From: Acanthaster planci
Taxonomy: Eukaryota > Echinodermata > Asteroidea > Valvatida > Acanthasteridae
Direction: 5' to 3'
Assembly (NCBI RefSeq): GCF_001949145.1
Contig: NW_019091813.1
Span: 1 to 29,911, forward strand
DNA length: 29,911 bases
The notes beneath the pieces were generated by a model. The model was not told the DNA's origin. It saw only the letters and a list, made by a program, of their open reading frames with translations, and made no database searches. The position numbers were made by a program, and so were the translations under genes. Below are positions 1 to 10,500 of the stretch, in pieces (within the stretch, counting starts at the first letter, position 1; every line of letters starts with the position of its first letter).

Positions 1-120
1 GGGGAAGGGAAGGTTGGGGATAAGGGAAAGGTAGGAGTTGAGGGAGGATGGGGGAGGAGTTAAGAAGGAGAGTAGGGGAAAGGAGGGGGAAGGGAAGAGG
101 GGAGAGGCAGGGAAGGCAAA
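1..120. repeat. Purine-rich low-complexity tract
   Basis: Almost uninterrupted G/A on the + strand, built from irregular GGGGA, GGGAAG and GGAGG words. There is no clean repeat period and no coding signal. The tract runs off the window edge, so its full length is unknown. Confidence 0.85.
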
Positions 121-1499
121 GCAGATTTAGGACAGGACAATAGTTAACATGGAGTTGCAAAATTAATCAAACAAAAATAATCACCACCATGTTCAATTCG
201 TTTTACTACAATATAATGGACGATAGTCTTAAGGGTCGCAGATTTCTGAAAGCTTTGAAAAATTCATTGATATTTTGTATTAAATATTATATGTCTTGAA
301 TTGTTTTTATAGCACTTTATCGGTGAATGGTAGCTTGCCTAGGTAATTTGTAACTGGATATCACCTGGAACAATACTGCGCCGCTGCAAGTTGGCAGATC
401 ACCCACTCTAAATGCATATTGGGAGTTTTGGCGAGCGTTCACTAAGACATTTGAGCGGGCAGCAATGTGTAGCGCCAACAGAATGCAAGACAGCGTCCGG
501 GCAACCTTCAGTTGTCGGACGTTATGTTATTGGTGACTATAGACAAGAAACGAAAATCACAGGCAACTGGGCGAACTTACTGCTGTAAGTAGTATTTTGT
601 CTTCATTGTGTTTTGTGTTTTCATTTGAGATAAAAGATATAGTTGGAAGCCAACCTTGTGCACCTGTGAGGTGATTTTTTATAGAGTACAGACCCCAGTC
701 CTTAGTCTACAAAAATTCTACTGTAGGCCTACACATTTCCAACTTCCGGAAGTCGATCCTTCAATCTGGCCAAAGACTACTCGGTGGACGTTACACACCT
801 ACGCATTTGTGTATAAACTTAACATATTGGAAAATCGTTATATTGACATAAAAAAAATTAAAGTATTTGGACGCACAAGATCACGGTACGGTGGTAATAA
901 CGTGTATAAAGTGTGTGGTACGTTTGTAGCAAGCTGCTGTCACATTTTTGGTGTAACTTTTCAACAGCGCATTCACCTTTTCCAATAACCGTTAGGGCTG
1001 TTAATGGCTGTTGACAATTTTTGTTACTCTTGTCGCTACTCTCGTTCTTGTAGCTAATCTTGTTATCCATTGCTCCTGTTGCTGTTGTTATTCCAGCCTT
1101 GGTAATTTATATTAATCAAACCGACACACGAGGTAACCCACAACAGCAGTTCCTCCCAAAACCCACACCAGTTCTCTCACGAGCAGATATTCGCTGGATG
1201 TATAAAAATCACAGAGTTGTGGTTCTGGTGATAATAAAAGCAAACGAGAAACGAAGGGACGAAGCTGCCACTTCAGAGCAATCAACAGCATTGTAAAATC
1301 CTGTAAAAGACCTACAGACAGACGATCTAGGCAATAGAGACACCGACAAAGTAAAAAGTCAAATAAACCGAATCAAAAAACGACTGATGTGGTGTTGGGG
1401 AGCGACACGACTCTTGGCTGAAAGTTGAGAACGTTGTCCAGAGGACAAAGCGTCACGATAGCCAGCGTATTGGTCAGCTTTGAGTTTTGACCATGAGTA
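121..1499. other. No recognisable gene
   Basis: Ordinary AT-rich sequence. Short open frames exist on both strands (for example 656-988 and 1060-1296, +), but none shows a recognisable motif, splice context or conserved composition. The 1060-1296 frame lies just upstream of the protein-like fragment at 1513-1720 and could belong to the same decayed element; I cannot show this. Confidence 0.5.
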
Positions 1500-1512
1500 C
1501 ATTGTGAGCTCG

Positions 1513-1720
1513 GTCGTTGCTGCTGTTGTTGCCCCCGAACCTGCGCCAGCACCAACTCCAAAACCAGAGCCTCTAAAAGGCGGCTTGAAAGAGTGGTTGC
1601 AAAAACACCTGAAAGCACGGCCAATACTTTCAGTCTGTTGAGTAAATCGGTAATTTGGCCGGCATAGCAGGTGTGAGCTTTGGTCGTCGGGATGATTGCT
1701 CTGCTGTTTACTTACACAAC
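1513..1720 (+). pseudogene. Decayed fragment, probably mobile-element protein
   Basis: One + frame reads from an Ala/Val run into a Pro-Ala/Pro-Lys spacer (APEPAPAPTPKPEP, about 1537-1578), then an amphipathic stretch (GGLKEWLQKHLKA, about 1585-1623). A stop follows. In another frame a hydrophobic, membrane-like segment appears (ALVVGMIALLFTY, 1677-1715). A proline-rich linker, basic amphipathic helix and membrane segment in that order look like a real but frameshifted protein. From memory, similar small proteins occur in multi-gene mobile elements of marine invertebrates, but I cannot name the family with confidence. The overlapping minus-strand open frame (1359-1778) looks like a shadow. 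Coincidence remains possible. Confidence 0.3.
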
Positions 1721-1959
1721 CGGTAACGATAAATTTGACAGTTAAAAGCTTTAAGATCTGAAACAAAAAGACCCTCAAGATGTTTTTGTCTTCGCGTTCT
1801 AAGTTCTATAGGGAATCTAAATGTTACTTTATAGCTCAGACCGTAAGGCTGTTTTTTTCTTCTGGTTTTTTGACATGCGGTTGACTCTTAAGCTCAGTAC
1901 CTCGCACACAAAAACCTCCAGCAGATACGACTAAGGCTCCGATCGTTCAGGGACAGGTT

Positions 1960-2720
1960 TTCGTCGTTTTGTTTACTGAGGTTACAGAGATACCCCATTT
2001 TCATGTTTTTGGTAGCGAGTTGCGAATTGTTGTCATCGTCATAACCCTTCACCCTCAAAGCCATGTCTGATGGCACAACCAACAACACAGATTTTACGAT
2101 AAAGTTGATGGTCGATGCTCGTTTCCAGTTCGGGTTCCGAGTTAATGAGATTTTCCACGATTGTGATAAATTGTGCATGTGCGCTCGTTAAGAATAAAGT
2201 TTCCCATGGCGTCAGACTGGTCGATTTCCAGGTGCCATGCAGGTACTCGCATGACTCGATCCTTTTGGCGGTTTTCCCGACCGAATTTCACGAAGGTAGA
2301 GCCGGTGTACGTGTCGTGTGCGTCGTGTGAGTTTTTGCCGGGGACCGGTACGTAGGCTTAACCCCGTTGTCTCGTAAGCAGTGTCCAATCCATTTGACGT
2401 GGTATCTCGAGTTTGCTTTAAAAGAGCAATGCTGATCGATGTTCAATAATCGACAATACGGGCGATTCACAAAAGTGCGCCTCCAAGAGTTTGCAACGCG
2501 TTGGACAATCACAGTGCGCAAAATCGACAGATTTCGCGCACTGTGTTCGGTTAACGTGTCGCAAACGCTCGGAGGCGTGCTACTGTGAAACGTAAACTTC
2601 CTGCTGTCAAAGTAGTTGTCAAACGCGTCAAAGATATCGTCAACCGGTATGGGAACAGTAATTTCGATTTGTTTTTTCGTTTTGATAAATGGGGAATAAA
2701 CCAGAGGATTACATTGCAGG
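1960..2720 (-). pseudogene. Decayed protein-coding fragment split by a MITE
   Basis: On the minus strand, 2700 down to 2593 reads as a plausible protein (KKQIEITVPIPVDDIFDAFD, then a DSRKFTF end). The palindromic element at 2459-2592 interrupts it. Beyond the element, protein-like sequence resumes (LLNIDQHCSFKANSRYHVKW) and continues in shifting frames down to about 1960, including EYLHGTWKSTS and PWETLFLTSAHAQFITIVEN. Frame changes and stops show it is broken. The composition resembles a structural or accessory protein of a large mobile element, and its convergent placement against the fragment at 1513-1720 fits a multi-gene element. The family is not identified. A Maverick/Polinton-type relic is one possibility, stated as a guess. 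Confidence 0.35.
2459..2592. mobile_element. TA-flanked palindromic MITE, copy 1
   Basis: The element is 134 bp and almost entirely an imperfect inverted repeat. The left arm starts CGGGCGATTCACAAAAGTGC; the reverse complement of the right arm starts CGTTTCACAGTAGCACGCC. The arms meet near 2522-2530. TA dinucleotides sit on both sides (2457-2458 and 2593-2594), as expected for Tc1/mariner-type insertion. It has no coding capacity. A related copy lies at 19870-20037. It sits inside the minus-strand decayed coding fragment. Confidence 0.8.
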
Positions 2721-2729
2721 CATGATGAT

Positions 2730-3812
2730 CGTGACGAACAGGCGGGGGCGATGCTTCCTAGATCGGCAACATAGTTGCAGATCGTGCCACGTACGTGCTG
2801 TGAGCAGCGAACACACACAGATTGTGCTGTTTATTGGCCTTTTCTTTTTAAGTCTTCAACCGAATTGCACATTGTAGCCCAAAAATGAATTTGTAGTCAG
2901 CAGTGATTAATTGAATATTAGAGCCACGAACAGACACCTAGACCGTGTCAACTTTGAAAGAAATTGCCAGGAGAGTCGGTCTTATTCATTCTAAAATTGG
3001 AGAAAAAAATAGACTCCCTCTTGGTGCTTGCTTGATGCAGACTTTGAAAACCCTGTGTCTCATATCGGCCTACTTTAATTTGCCTCACATCAAGCAACTA
3101 AAAACTTTCATACAGAATTTTTGTAGTGGCCTATAATCATGAGTTCCTTCTGATTTTATTTTCAACGTTTCTCATTGAAGAAATGTCGCCAAATATCTTT
3201 ATCAGTGGGCTTCAAAATTATTGGCTTGTTTGGGGAGTTTGAAGTTTGTGGTCATGCTGGAGCTCTGTCTGGAAATCGGGCGGTAGATCCCCTAACGACG
3301 TGCCCTTTCAAAAGGTCATTAAGGGCTTATTTTTGTTTAGTTTGCCCATTTATAAAGTTATACCAAAAAATTATGGCTGAAAACTTTTTCAAGAGACGCT
3401 GGAAGAAGTAAGAATTCAATAAACAAGACATGTGGGATATGAGTGAATAACGGCTATTGACAATGATCACTTGAGCCTTAACTTCACAAGGAAAAATCAC
3501 ATCTTTTATTATCTTTCAGATTTAAATCGCTAGCGACAGAAATTTCCAAAGCCTTGCTGTATGTCAGGAGTTTGAGCATAACTTTTGCTCTTTTTAGGTT
3601 CACCTGTTGACACATTATACTAGGCTTGCAATGTTATTGCTGCAAAAATGGCGAATATGTGTGCAAGTCCTAACTTTCAGCTTCCCCGCCGTGGCCTACG
3701 TATCCTCACTAACGCAAGGCCCACGATGTTGTGCATGATTTTTAGTAACCGACAGAGTCGGTTGGAATATTGTAACCAAACAGCGCCGGCTATGTGAAAT
3801 GTTCTTTCCGCT
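2730..3812. other. Upstream intergenic DNA, no gene seen
   Basis: AT-rich with short open frames only (2945-3136, 3175-3411, both +), none recognisable. A 14-base word, GGCCCACGATGTTG (3718-3731), recurs with one change at 3888-3901 just before the TATA box. This may be a local duplication or a paired regulatory site. Confidence 0.5.
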
Positions 3813-3847
3813 ACTAGGTCCGTGTTTAATTCGAGCAACTAGGTCCG
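3813..3847. promoter_or_regulatory. Direct repeat ACTAGGTCCG in proximal promoter
   Basis: The 10-base word ACTAGGTCCG occurs at 3813-3822 and 3838-3847, start to start 25 bp, about 60-90 bp upstream of the TATA box. Two identical words at this spacing and position suggest a pair of factor-binding sites. No factor is identified and the repeat could be chance. Confidence 0.3.
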
Positions 3848-3903
3848 GTTTACTGGAGCACGTCAAGAGCAAAGGTCAACTTTTGCAGGCCCACGTTGTT
3901 GGG

Positions 3904-3910
3904 TATAAAA
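3904..3910 (+). promoter_or_regulatory. TATA box of the phenoloxidase-like gene
   Basis: TATAAAA in the context GGGTATAAAAGG, 43-49 bp upstream of the ATG at 3953. Usual TATA-to-start spacing would put transcription initiation near 3935, leaving a 5' UTR of only about 20 nt and no upstream non-coding exon. The ATG context (GACATGG, with A at -3 and G at +4) is favourable. One ambiguous base (N) lies at 3948 in the presumed 5' UTR. Confidence 0.7.
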
Positions 3911-3952
3911 GGAAACGTCTCAAGCGGATAGAGAACACATGAGCCGTNCGAC

Positions 3953-4531
3953 ATGGCATCAAAGCAGGACTCGGTACTTACTCTCTTCTGTGCTGATGAG
4001 CATTCACCGGCTATTCCCACCGGTAGCGATGCATCGGTACCGCTTGCTGGGTATGCTTTTCTCCCAAGCAGCGCCACCGTCCCGGAGGTAGACATCTTCC
4101 CCAGCGGCATCGGCCACTTACAGAAGGGCCACCAGTTCTCCATCTTCAAGAAGTCCCACGCTGAGGAGGCAGCAACAGTGGTTAACTACCTGCTATCCCT
4201 CGACAGTTTCCAGAAGTTCAAGGAGGATTCGGCCCGTCTCAGGCCAATTCTGAATGAAGGCATCTATCTGTATGCTGTGTCGACGGCCGTCCTTCACCGT
4301 AAGGACACCGACGGAGCCCTGTTGCCCCCGATATGGGAGGTTAACCCTCGGAGCTACTTCCCAGGAACAATCATCAAGCGAGCGCTCGACCTGGCTCGAA
4401 ACAGACGCGATAAAGATGACAGCTCGCCTCCTCCCGCCTTCATTACGGGCAACTATCGCGACCCGGAGTTCAAGCTGGCCTGGTGGAGAGAAGATTGTAG
4501 CTTTAATTCCCACCACTTCCACTGGCACCAG
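3953..4531 (+). CDS. Exon 1: N-terminal domain and first CuA histidines
   Basis: Codes residues 1-193. The start is the first ATG after the TATA box and opens [12 protein letters not shown], hydrophilic with no signal peptide. [29 protein letters not shown] and the EVNPRSYFP segment align by eye with the N-terminal domain of prophenoloxidases (the LF.YALSVALLHR-type stretch). It ends [19 protein letters not shown], the CuA core WREDxxxNxHHxHWH with H188 and H192. The donor is CAG|GTAATT at 4531/4532, phase 0. G+C is higher than in the flanking DNA. Two minus-strand open frames over this exon (3850-4149, 4193-4573) are shadows. One intron-less exon for the whole N-terminal domain is large compared with the other exons. 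Confidence 0.95.
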
Positions 4532-7500
4532 GTAATTAGGAACAGGTTTTTCTATATGCCCCTGACATTGCACGGGCGCATTAACGCTACAGCCAGAAGT
4601 GGGATATTATAATTTTCTCAGATAAAGTTGCGACACACGTATTAAACTTGGCTAGTCACCGGGAGTTTTTCTGCTGATGTTTTCTGGTCACGTTGACACG
4701 AAAATATCAAGTTTCGAAAGACACTCGTCAAGCAAAAGCAAGGTTGAAATCTAACAGTTTCTGAGAAGTTGTAAAACTGCTCCGAAACACAACACAATTA
4801 AAGCACATTATATAGAAATAAATAGATGCAGACAATTTTTGTGTCTACCCGGATCTCCCTCGCTAATTCTGCATGTGCTGTTGTATTCTTCTTTTATGCA
4901 AAATAATCATTCCTACCATTTAAACTCCGAAACATTAACACATAGAGTTGATATTACCATGAATAAAGAAAACTCACATCGTGCATGTCATGTATTGGGT
5001 GCTGATTTTAGTTCGGCATTTTTGGCGGAGTTGATAGGGACCAATCTTGCATAACTATGGAAGTTTAAAGGTAGTTTAAAGGATCTGCAAGATCTAAAAA
5101 ACGGGACTGTCGAATTACCTTGAAATATCTGACTGTAAAGTAAGTAGATAATAGTGTCAGACAATCTGTGAAATCTTACCGCCAGGAATGTTACTCTCCA
5201 CACAATGCCTAGTATGATAAAGTGTTGATAGCTCACGTAATAAAACAAAGTGCTAAGATAATCTGGAACAAGGCCACTTAAACATTTATAAACCATTATA
5301 TTCAGATTGCGTTCACGTTTGAGGTATAAGCTATCCCATCACAAGGTGTTCTTGGTGGAACCTTGAAGATGACCCTTCCTGTTCGACTGAACAAAAAAAT
5401 CGAGACGTTGCACTAAGCTATTGGCTACATTACACCCCACAAGGTCACAATAATCAAGTTGAGTAAAAATAAGTGATTTGGCAAGAAGGTTAATTGTCCT
5501 TACGGGCAAATAGTTCCGAACGCGTAGCAAAATTCTAGTTCTACTAAAGATGCAAGATTCAATAGATTCCAGGTGCTCCTTCCATTGAAGTTTAGAATCA
5601 AACTTAACCCCAAGATATTTAATACATGGAACTTGTTCCAATGTACTGTCATCAAGAACAATATCAATATTAGGACTTAGACTCCTGGCCAAATTTTGTG
5701 AAGATCCAAACAACATGCTCCTACATTTAGCTATATTGAGGCACAACCTGTTTTTTTGCAAACCAAGTCGTTATTCTATCCATGTCATCATTTAATCGAC
5801 ACTCGATATCCCTAATGTCCTTACTTGAATAAAAAATAGCCGTATCATCTACATAAAGGACAACCTTGGAGTGCTGGATCACAGTAGGTAAATCATTAAT
5901 ATAAATAAGAAAAAGCAACGGACCTAAAATAGTGTATAACAAGTGATATCTCCAAATTTTGTGACCTGTTTTCTCATAGAAAGGTAGGAGGTGAACCAAT
6001 GAAGTTCCACTCCATCCACGCCCATGGATTGCATTTTTAAAAAGTAAAATAGAATGACTGACCGTGTTGAAAGCTTTACGCAGATCCAGAAAAACAGCCC
6101 CAGTTAACATGCCAAAATCAAAGGCTTTTAACTAAAAAATCAGAAGCATCAATTAAAGTAGTGGTAGTTGAGTGGCGAGGTCTAAAACCAGACTGTTGTG
6201 TGGCGAGATCTCGTTTCTTCCTCGGACGAGAGACTAACAAAGCAGCCTCAAGGCAAAGGGATGCAAGCCCGTTTGGGTGGAAATGTACCGCCAAAGGAAT
6301 TGATTGCTGAACCTGCTAAATAAGTCACCAACTTGAATGCGACTGGACACCTAGTTTGGAAACATACAAGGCAATTCTGGTTTACTGTACAACAAAAACA
6401 AAGGTAGTAAAATGACAATGAATGTGGACTAAAGTAGGACCCTTTGATGACTTATTAAATTCGCCTTATGGTTGACTAGCACATGTGCAATGTTAACTAC
6501 AACCCAATGTGTGGTTGACTAACTCTTGCACATGGCTGACCACCTTTACTGTGTGGTTTACTACGATGCTAATGTACAACGGGCAGTGAAGCCTATTCGA
6601 ATGCATGTGTAGTTTACTTGAGTGCGTGTGTGGTTTACTACAGCTGCGGGTGTCTCTAGTCAACCACATACATGAAGAACGTAACTGCAAGAAAGCTGGG
6701 TCCGTCCCAGTTCACCACTATTCACCTGAGCAGTGAACACCAACGCCGCTCTTGACTCTCGGTATGCACTCACCAACTTTTGGTTGATGCAACGCACCTG
6801 TGAAGCCTCTACTTCACGTGCGAAATATCTCGTTTCACGCACCAATGAAGAATGGATCACTTATCCTAACTACACGTGTGGTTGACTAGGTCGCCTCTAC
6901 GAATAACGACCATTACTCTAGGTGTGGCTTACTACTTCTATTCCACGCACCAACGCGGAACGCAACAAAAAAACAGCTTATTCCCCGCACCAACGAAGAA
7001 CGCTACTAGGCCCAATATACACTTCCCGCTGGCAGTAACCTAGCGGTGACACTCGGCCTTTCTAGAAAGCCTAACCATTAACATGACATCTCCCGCCAGC
7101 AACTTATAGAGAGATTTCGCATTAGCTCCATCTGCGCATATCTGCATCGAAGCCGAGGCTCTCTGGTTGAACTTCGTCGCGCGCGCCCGCGGAGTCGACA
7201 CAGAAGATGCCGTATCCGGTTCGTAGTGTGACGCCACTTCGGCTTAAACCACACCCACTGCACAAGATACATGGCCATCGCAGGTACGTTAGTTCGCGGT
7301 AATTGCCGTATTTTTTCTTTTGATTTTACGCGTTGAGTCATCCTGAAAGACTCTTCCACAAAAAGTTGAAGCCTGGAAAGTCTTAATTTAACATTCCTTT
7401 ATGTATTTTGTGCCTTGACTCCTTACTTTCGTCTGATCGTAAAAGAATTAAAGCTGACACATACAGCCTCGTTTTCAAACGCGGAAAGCGTCGTATTGAG

Positions 7501-10500
7501 ATCCCTAGTCAACCATACACACACTGCGTGCAGCTACCCTTAGTCAACCATACAAAGACTGCTCACCTTACGGCTTCTCTTCACTGCACTGCCCGCGCAT
7601 ACACTCCATCGTGCACACGGCACGGCTGGACAGCATGCAGCCAATCACAACGCTGCACGCGCTGTCCACATGACTGTCCCCGTGACATTTACTCAACGGG
7701 CGACTCCCCTAAATTGACCAATCTTTTAAACTAATCTAAGTCGCACTTCCGCTACAGTCGCAAGGCTAAACCATTATTGTCAATTAAGAGATGAGAAAGC
7801 TGGTTGTAAACTACACGTTAAAAGATCTTCATGACAACAAAAATTACAGAAATTGGTCGATAATTATTGCAATCCAGTGAACTGCCACCTTTATGAATGG
7901 GAGTTACTTTCGCCATTTTCCAGTTATGCGGGACAACTCCACTTGACAAGCTTAATTAAAAATGTAAGCCAAAGGTTCAGCTAAAACTGTTGCCCCAGCT
8001 TTCAAAAAGCGGCCATTGATACCATCCAAACCATAAACTTTTCCAGTAGGGATTTTTTGCAATAACTTAAGCACTTCATATGTTGATACTGAGCTAAGAA
8101 CCAAACTTTAATCAATTGTATTACAACTATCAATAGTGAAATGGCGTCCCGATTTAAACTAGTTATCCTGAGCTGTTCCCACATCAACAAAGTGCTTACT
8201 AAAACAGTTAGCCAAGTCAATTTTCTGTTGCTCGTTTTTACTAACAAAATTCAGTATAGATTTAGTACCTGGCAACACCTCTTTAATAACAGACCACATT
8301 TTCTTGGCATTCTGCATATTTCCGTAAATGATCTTATTGTAATAGTCTCTCTTCAATTATCACCCAATTTATTGAGCCTGTTACGGTGTACATTAGCATG
8401 CCTTAAGTGGGCCTTATTACTGGTTTTATTGGCCATATGCGTAGCCTTCATCGATATTTTCCTCAGCTCGAGATAATCACAATTTATCCAATTAGTTCTC
8501 TTGACACAAACTTTCAGGGCAATGTATGTCACAAATATTCAGCATCATGTTTTTAATAAGATTCCAAGCCATGTTAGGACCATCGGCAAATTTCAACAAG
8601 CACCAGGGTAACATCGGCAAGATCTTGTCTAAAAAGATTACCATCAAAGTTCCTGAATGAACAAGCACGAATAAATTTGTGCCAAGTATGACCCTTAACA
8701 GGCTTTCTTACAGCGTAAGTTAAACGATGATCACTTCTATTCTCATCGCAAACTCCACATTTAGAGTACATGTTAGGATTGTTTATCCAGATGTGGTCAC
8801 TACATGATGAGTTGTACTGAGTTACTCTGGTGGGAACATTAACTGACTCATTTGAAACCTATCAAAAATTTGCTTCAACCTTATGCATTGGTTAGATCAT
8901 GAAGACAAGTAATCAACATTAATGTCGCCAAGACAAGATGTTTCAACTGCCTTTTTGAGAGGCATACAAGCCCATGACACCATCAAGAATAAGAGAAAAT
9001 TCTCTAAAATATTTCATCACTCGGAGGTCGGTATACAAAGTTACAACCAAAGGCCTAGTCATAGGCAACTGTATTTCAAACTACAATGACTCGATTTTAT
9101 CCATATTTTCAGTCACGTCATATGGACGTCTACACCACCCCAAAAATGGTTTGCGATCTTTTCTATGCAATATTTAACTCAGTATTTCAAGTTTGTTGGT
9201 AGTAATGGAATAATTTAACCATGTTTCAACGAATCCAATAATGTGTGCCTGTGTTTCTTCAGCCATTAATTGTAATTCTCCTAATTTAGGAGAACGTACA
9301 TTTAAACACATCATTTTAATCCCTTTGATTGCTTTTAAGTGTCCTAGACCCATGCAAATCTGAGTTCCAGTGTTCGGTGTCAAGTTCATGGCTGACCGTT
9401 CTTTGATGATAGAAACAGGTATCAGGGTCCGTCGGGTGCATGGCAAAATGTCTTATGGATTGATTCCACCGCGGTCCGAAATATATACCAGTCGTCTCCC
9501 TCCTCTATGGCTACGTCGTCGCTTATTGATCCCCATGGCCTTTAATCTGTCAAAATCAGATTTATTCTAAACTCTCCTTGCTTCTTGAGTCCAGTAAGTT
9601 AAACTCGTGTATATGTTATACAAGACTGGCCTGTTTGTAGAAGACTTGCAAAACCGTTACTCCTTGTCTCCGAACCAGTAACAGAATTGTAACTCGCATG
9701 CTCAAAGTGCAAGGATAGTTACTATATTTGGCTATTAATAAAGCGTTTATGATGGGAGCTGACGGTGTGTGGACGGTTTTTGACCGACGCACGCACATGT
9801 AGAGAGTGAACAATGAGTGTGTGGTCGATAGTGTATATACACATGTACCTTTACATGTTTGTGTGATCGCACAGTGACTGTGATGACTACACCGTCACTT
9901 CACTGCCCGATGAAACGTTGTTTGTAAAAAAATGAAGAGGAAACACAAACTCGAAGGTAAATTTGCCACGCCACCATGGAATACGCGAAGCCATGGGGAA
10001 AAAAAATGCATTTTAGAGGGCAATAATCGGCCTGCAGATCGACCTCGCCTGTGCGATACAACAAGTTACGCGAGCTCCGCTTCGGCAGTTAATAATGGTC
10101 AGCGTTTTTCTCAATTTTTCTCATAGCATGATCTCAAAAGATGAGAAAGTTAATGGAATGACATACAAAGTAAATTACAAACCCTGAAATCGGCCAATTT
10201 TGACAAATTGCATTACATGCAAATCATGTACACTACCTATAATTAAATAGCTACAGTTGCCATACAGTGGTTTTTTTTTTGCAATGGCATGCGCAGTATG
10301 GTTAAGTTGCGAACGACCGTGCCAGTAGATGACAAGTCATTGGATAGTAGTATTTTGTAACTGCTGTAAATGAACTTCAGTCGAAATGCCTCGGCACAGC
10401 TAGAATCAAGTTACATAATTGGCTGAGTTTCAATTATAATGATTAGGGTTTATTATACGCAAGTTGAGGACGAAGCAAGAAATGTCTCTACCTAAATTAC

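Noticed and set aside
2288-2818. 176-residue minus-strand open frame as an intact gene
   Set aside because: Its middle is translated MITE palindrome and its flanks are frameshifted fragments; similar MITE-derived residues appear at 19873-20256.
3850-4573. Minus-strand open frames at 3850-4149 and 4193-4573
   Set aside because: They are complementary-strand shadows of the G+C-richer exon 1, whose + frame has clear family motifs.
6201-7770. Helitron or LTR element
   Set aside because: I looked for TC/CTRR ends with a 3' hairpin and for direct terminal repeats. Neither is convincing, so the class is left open.
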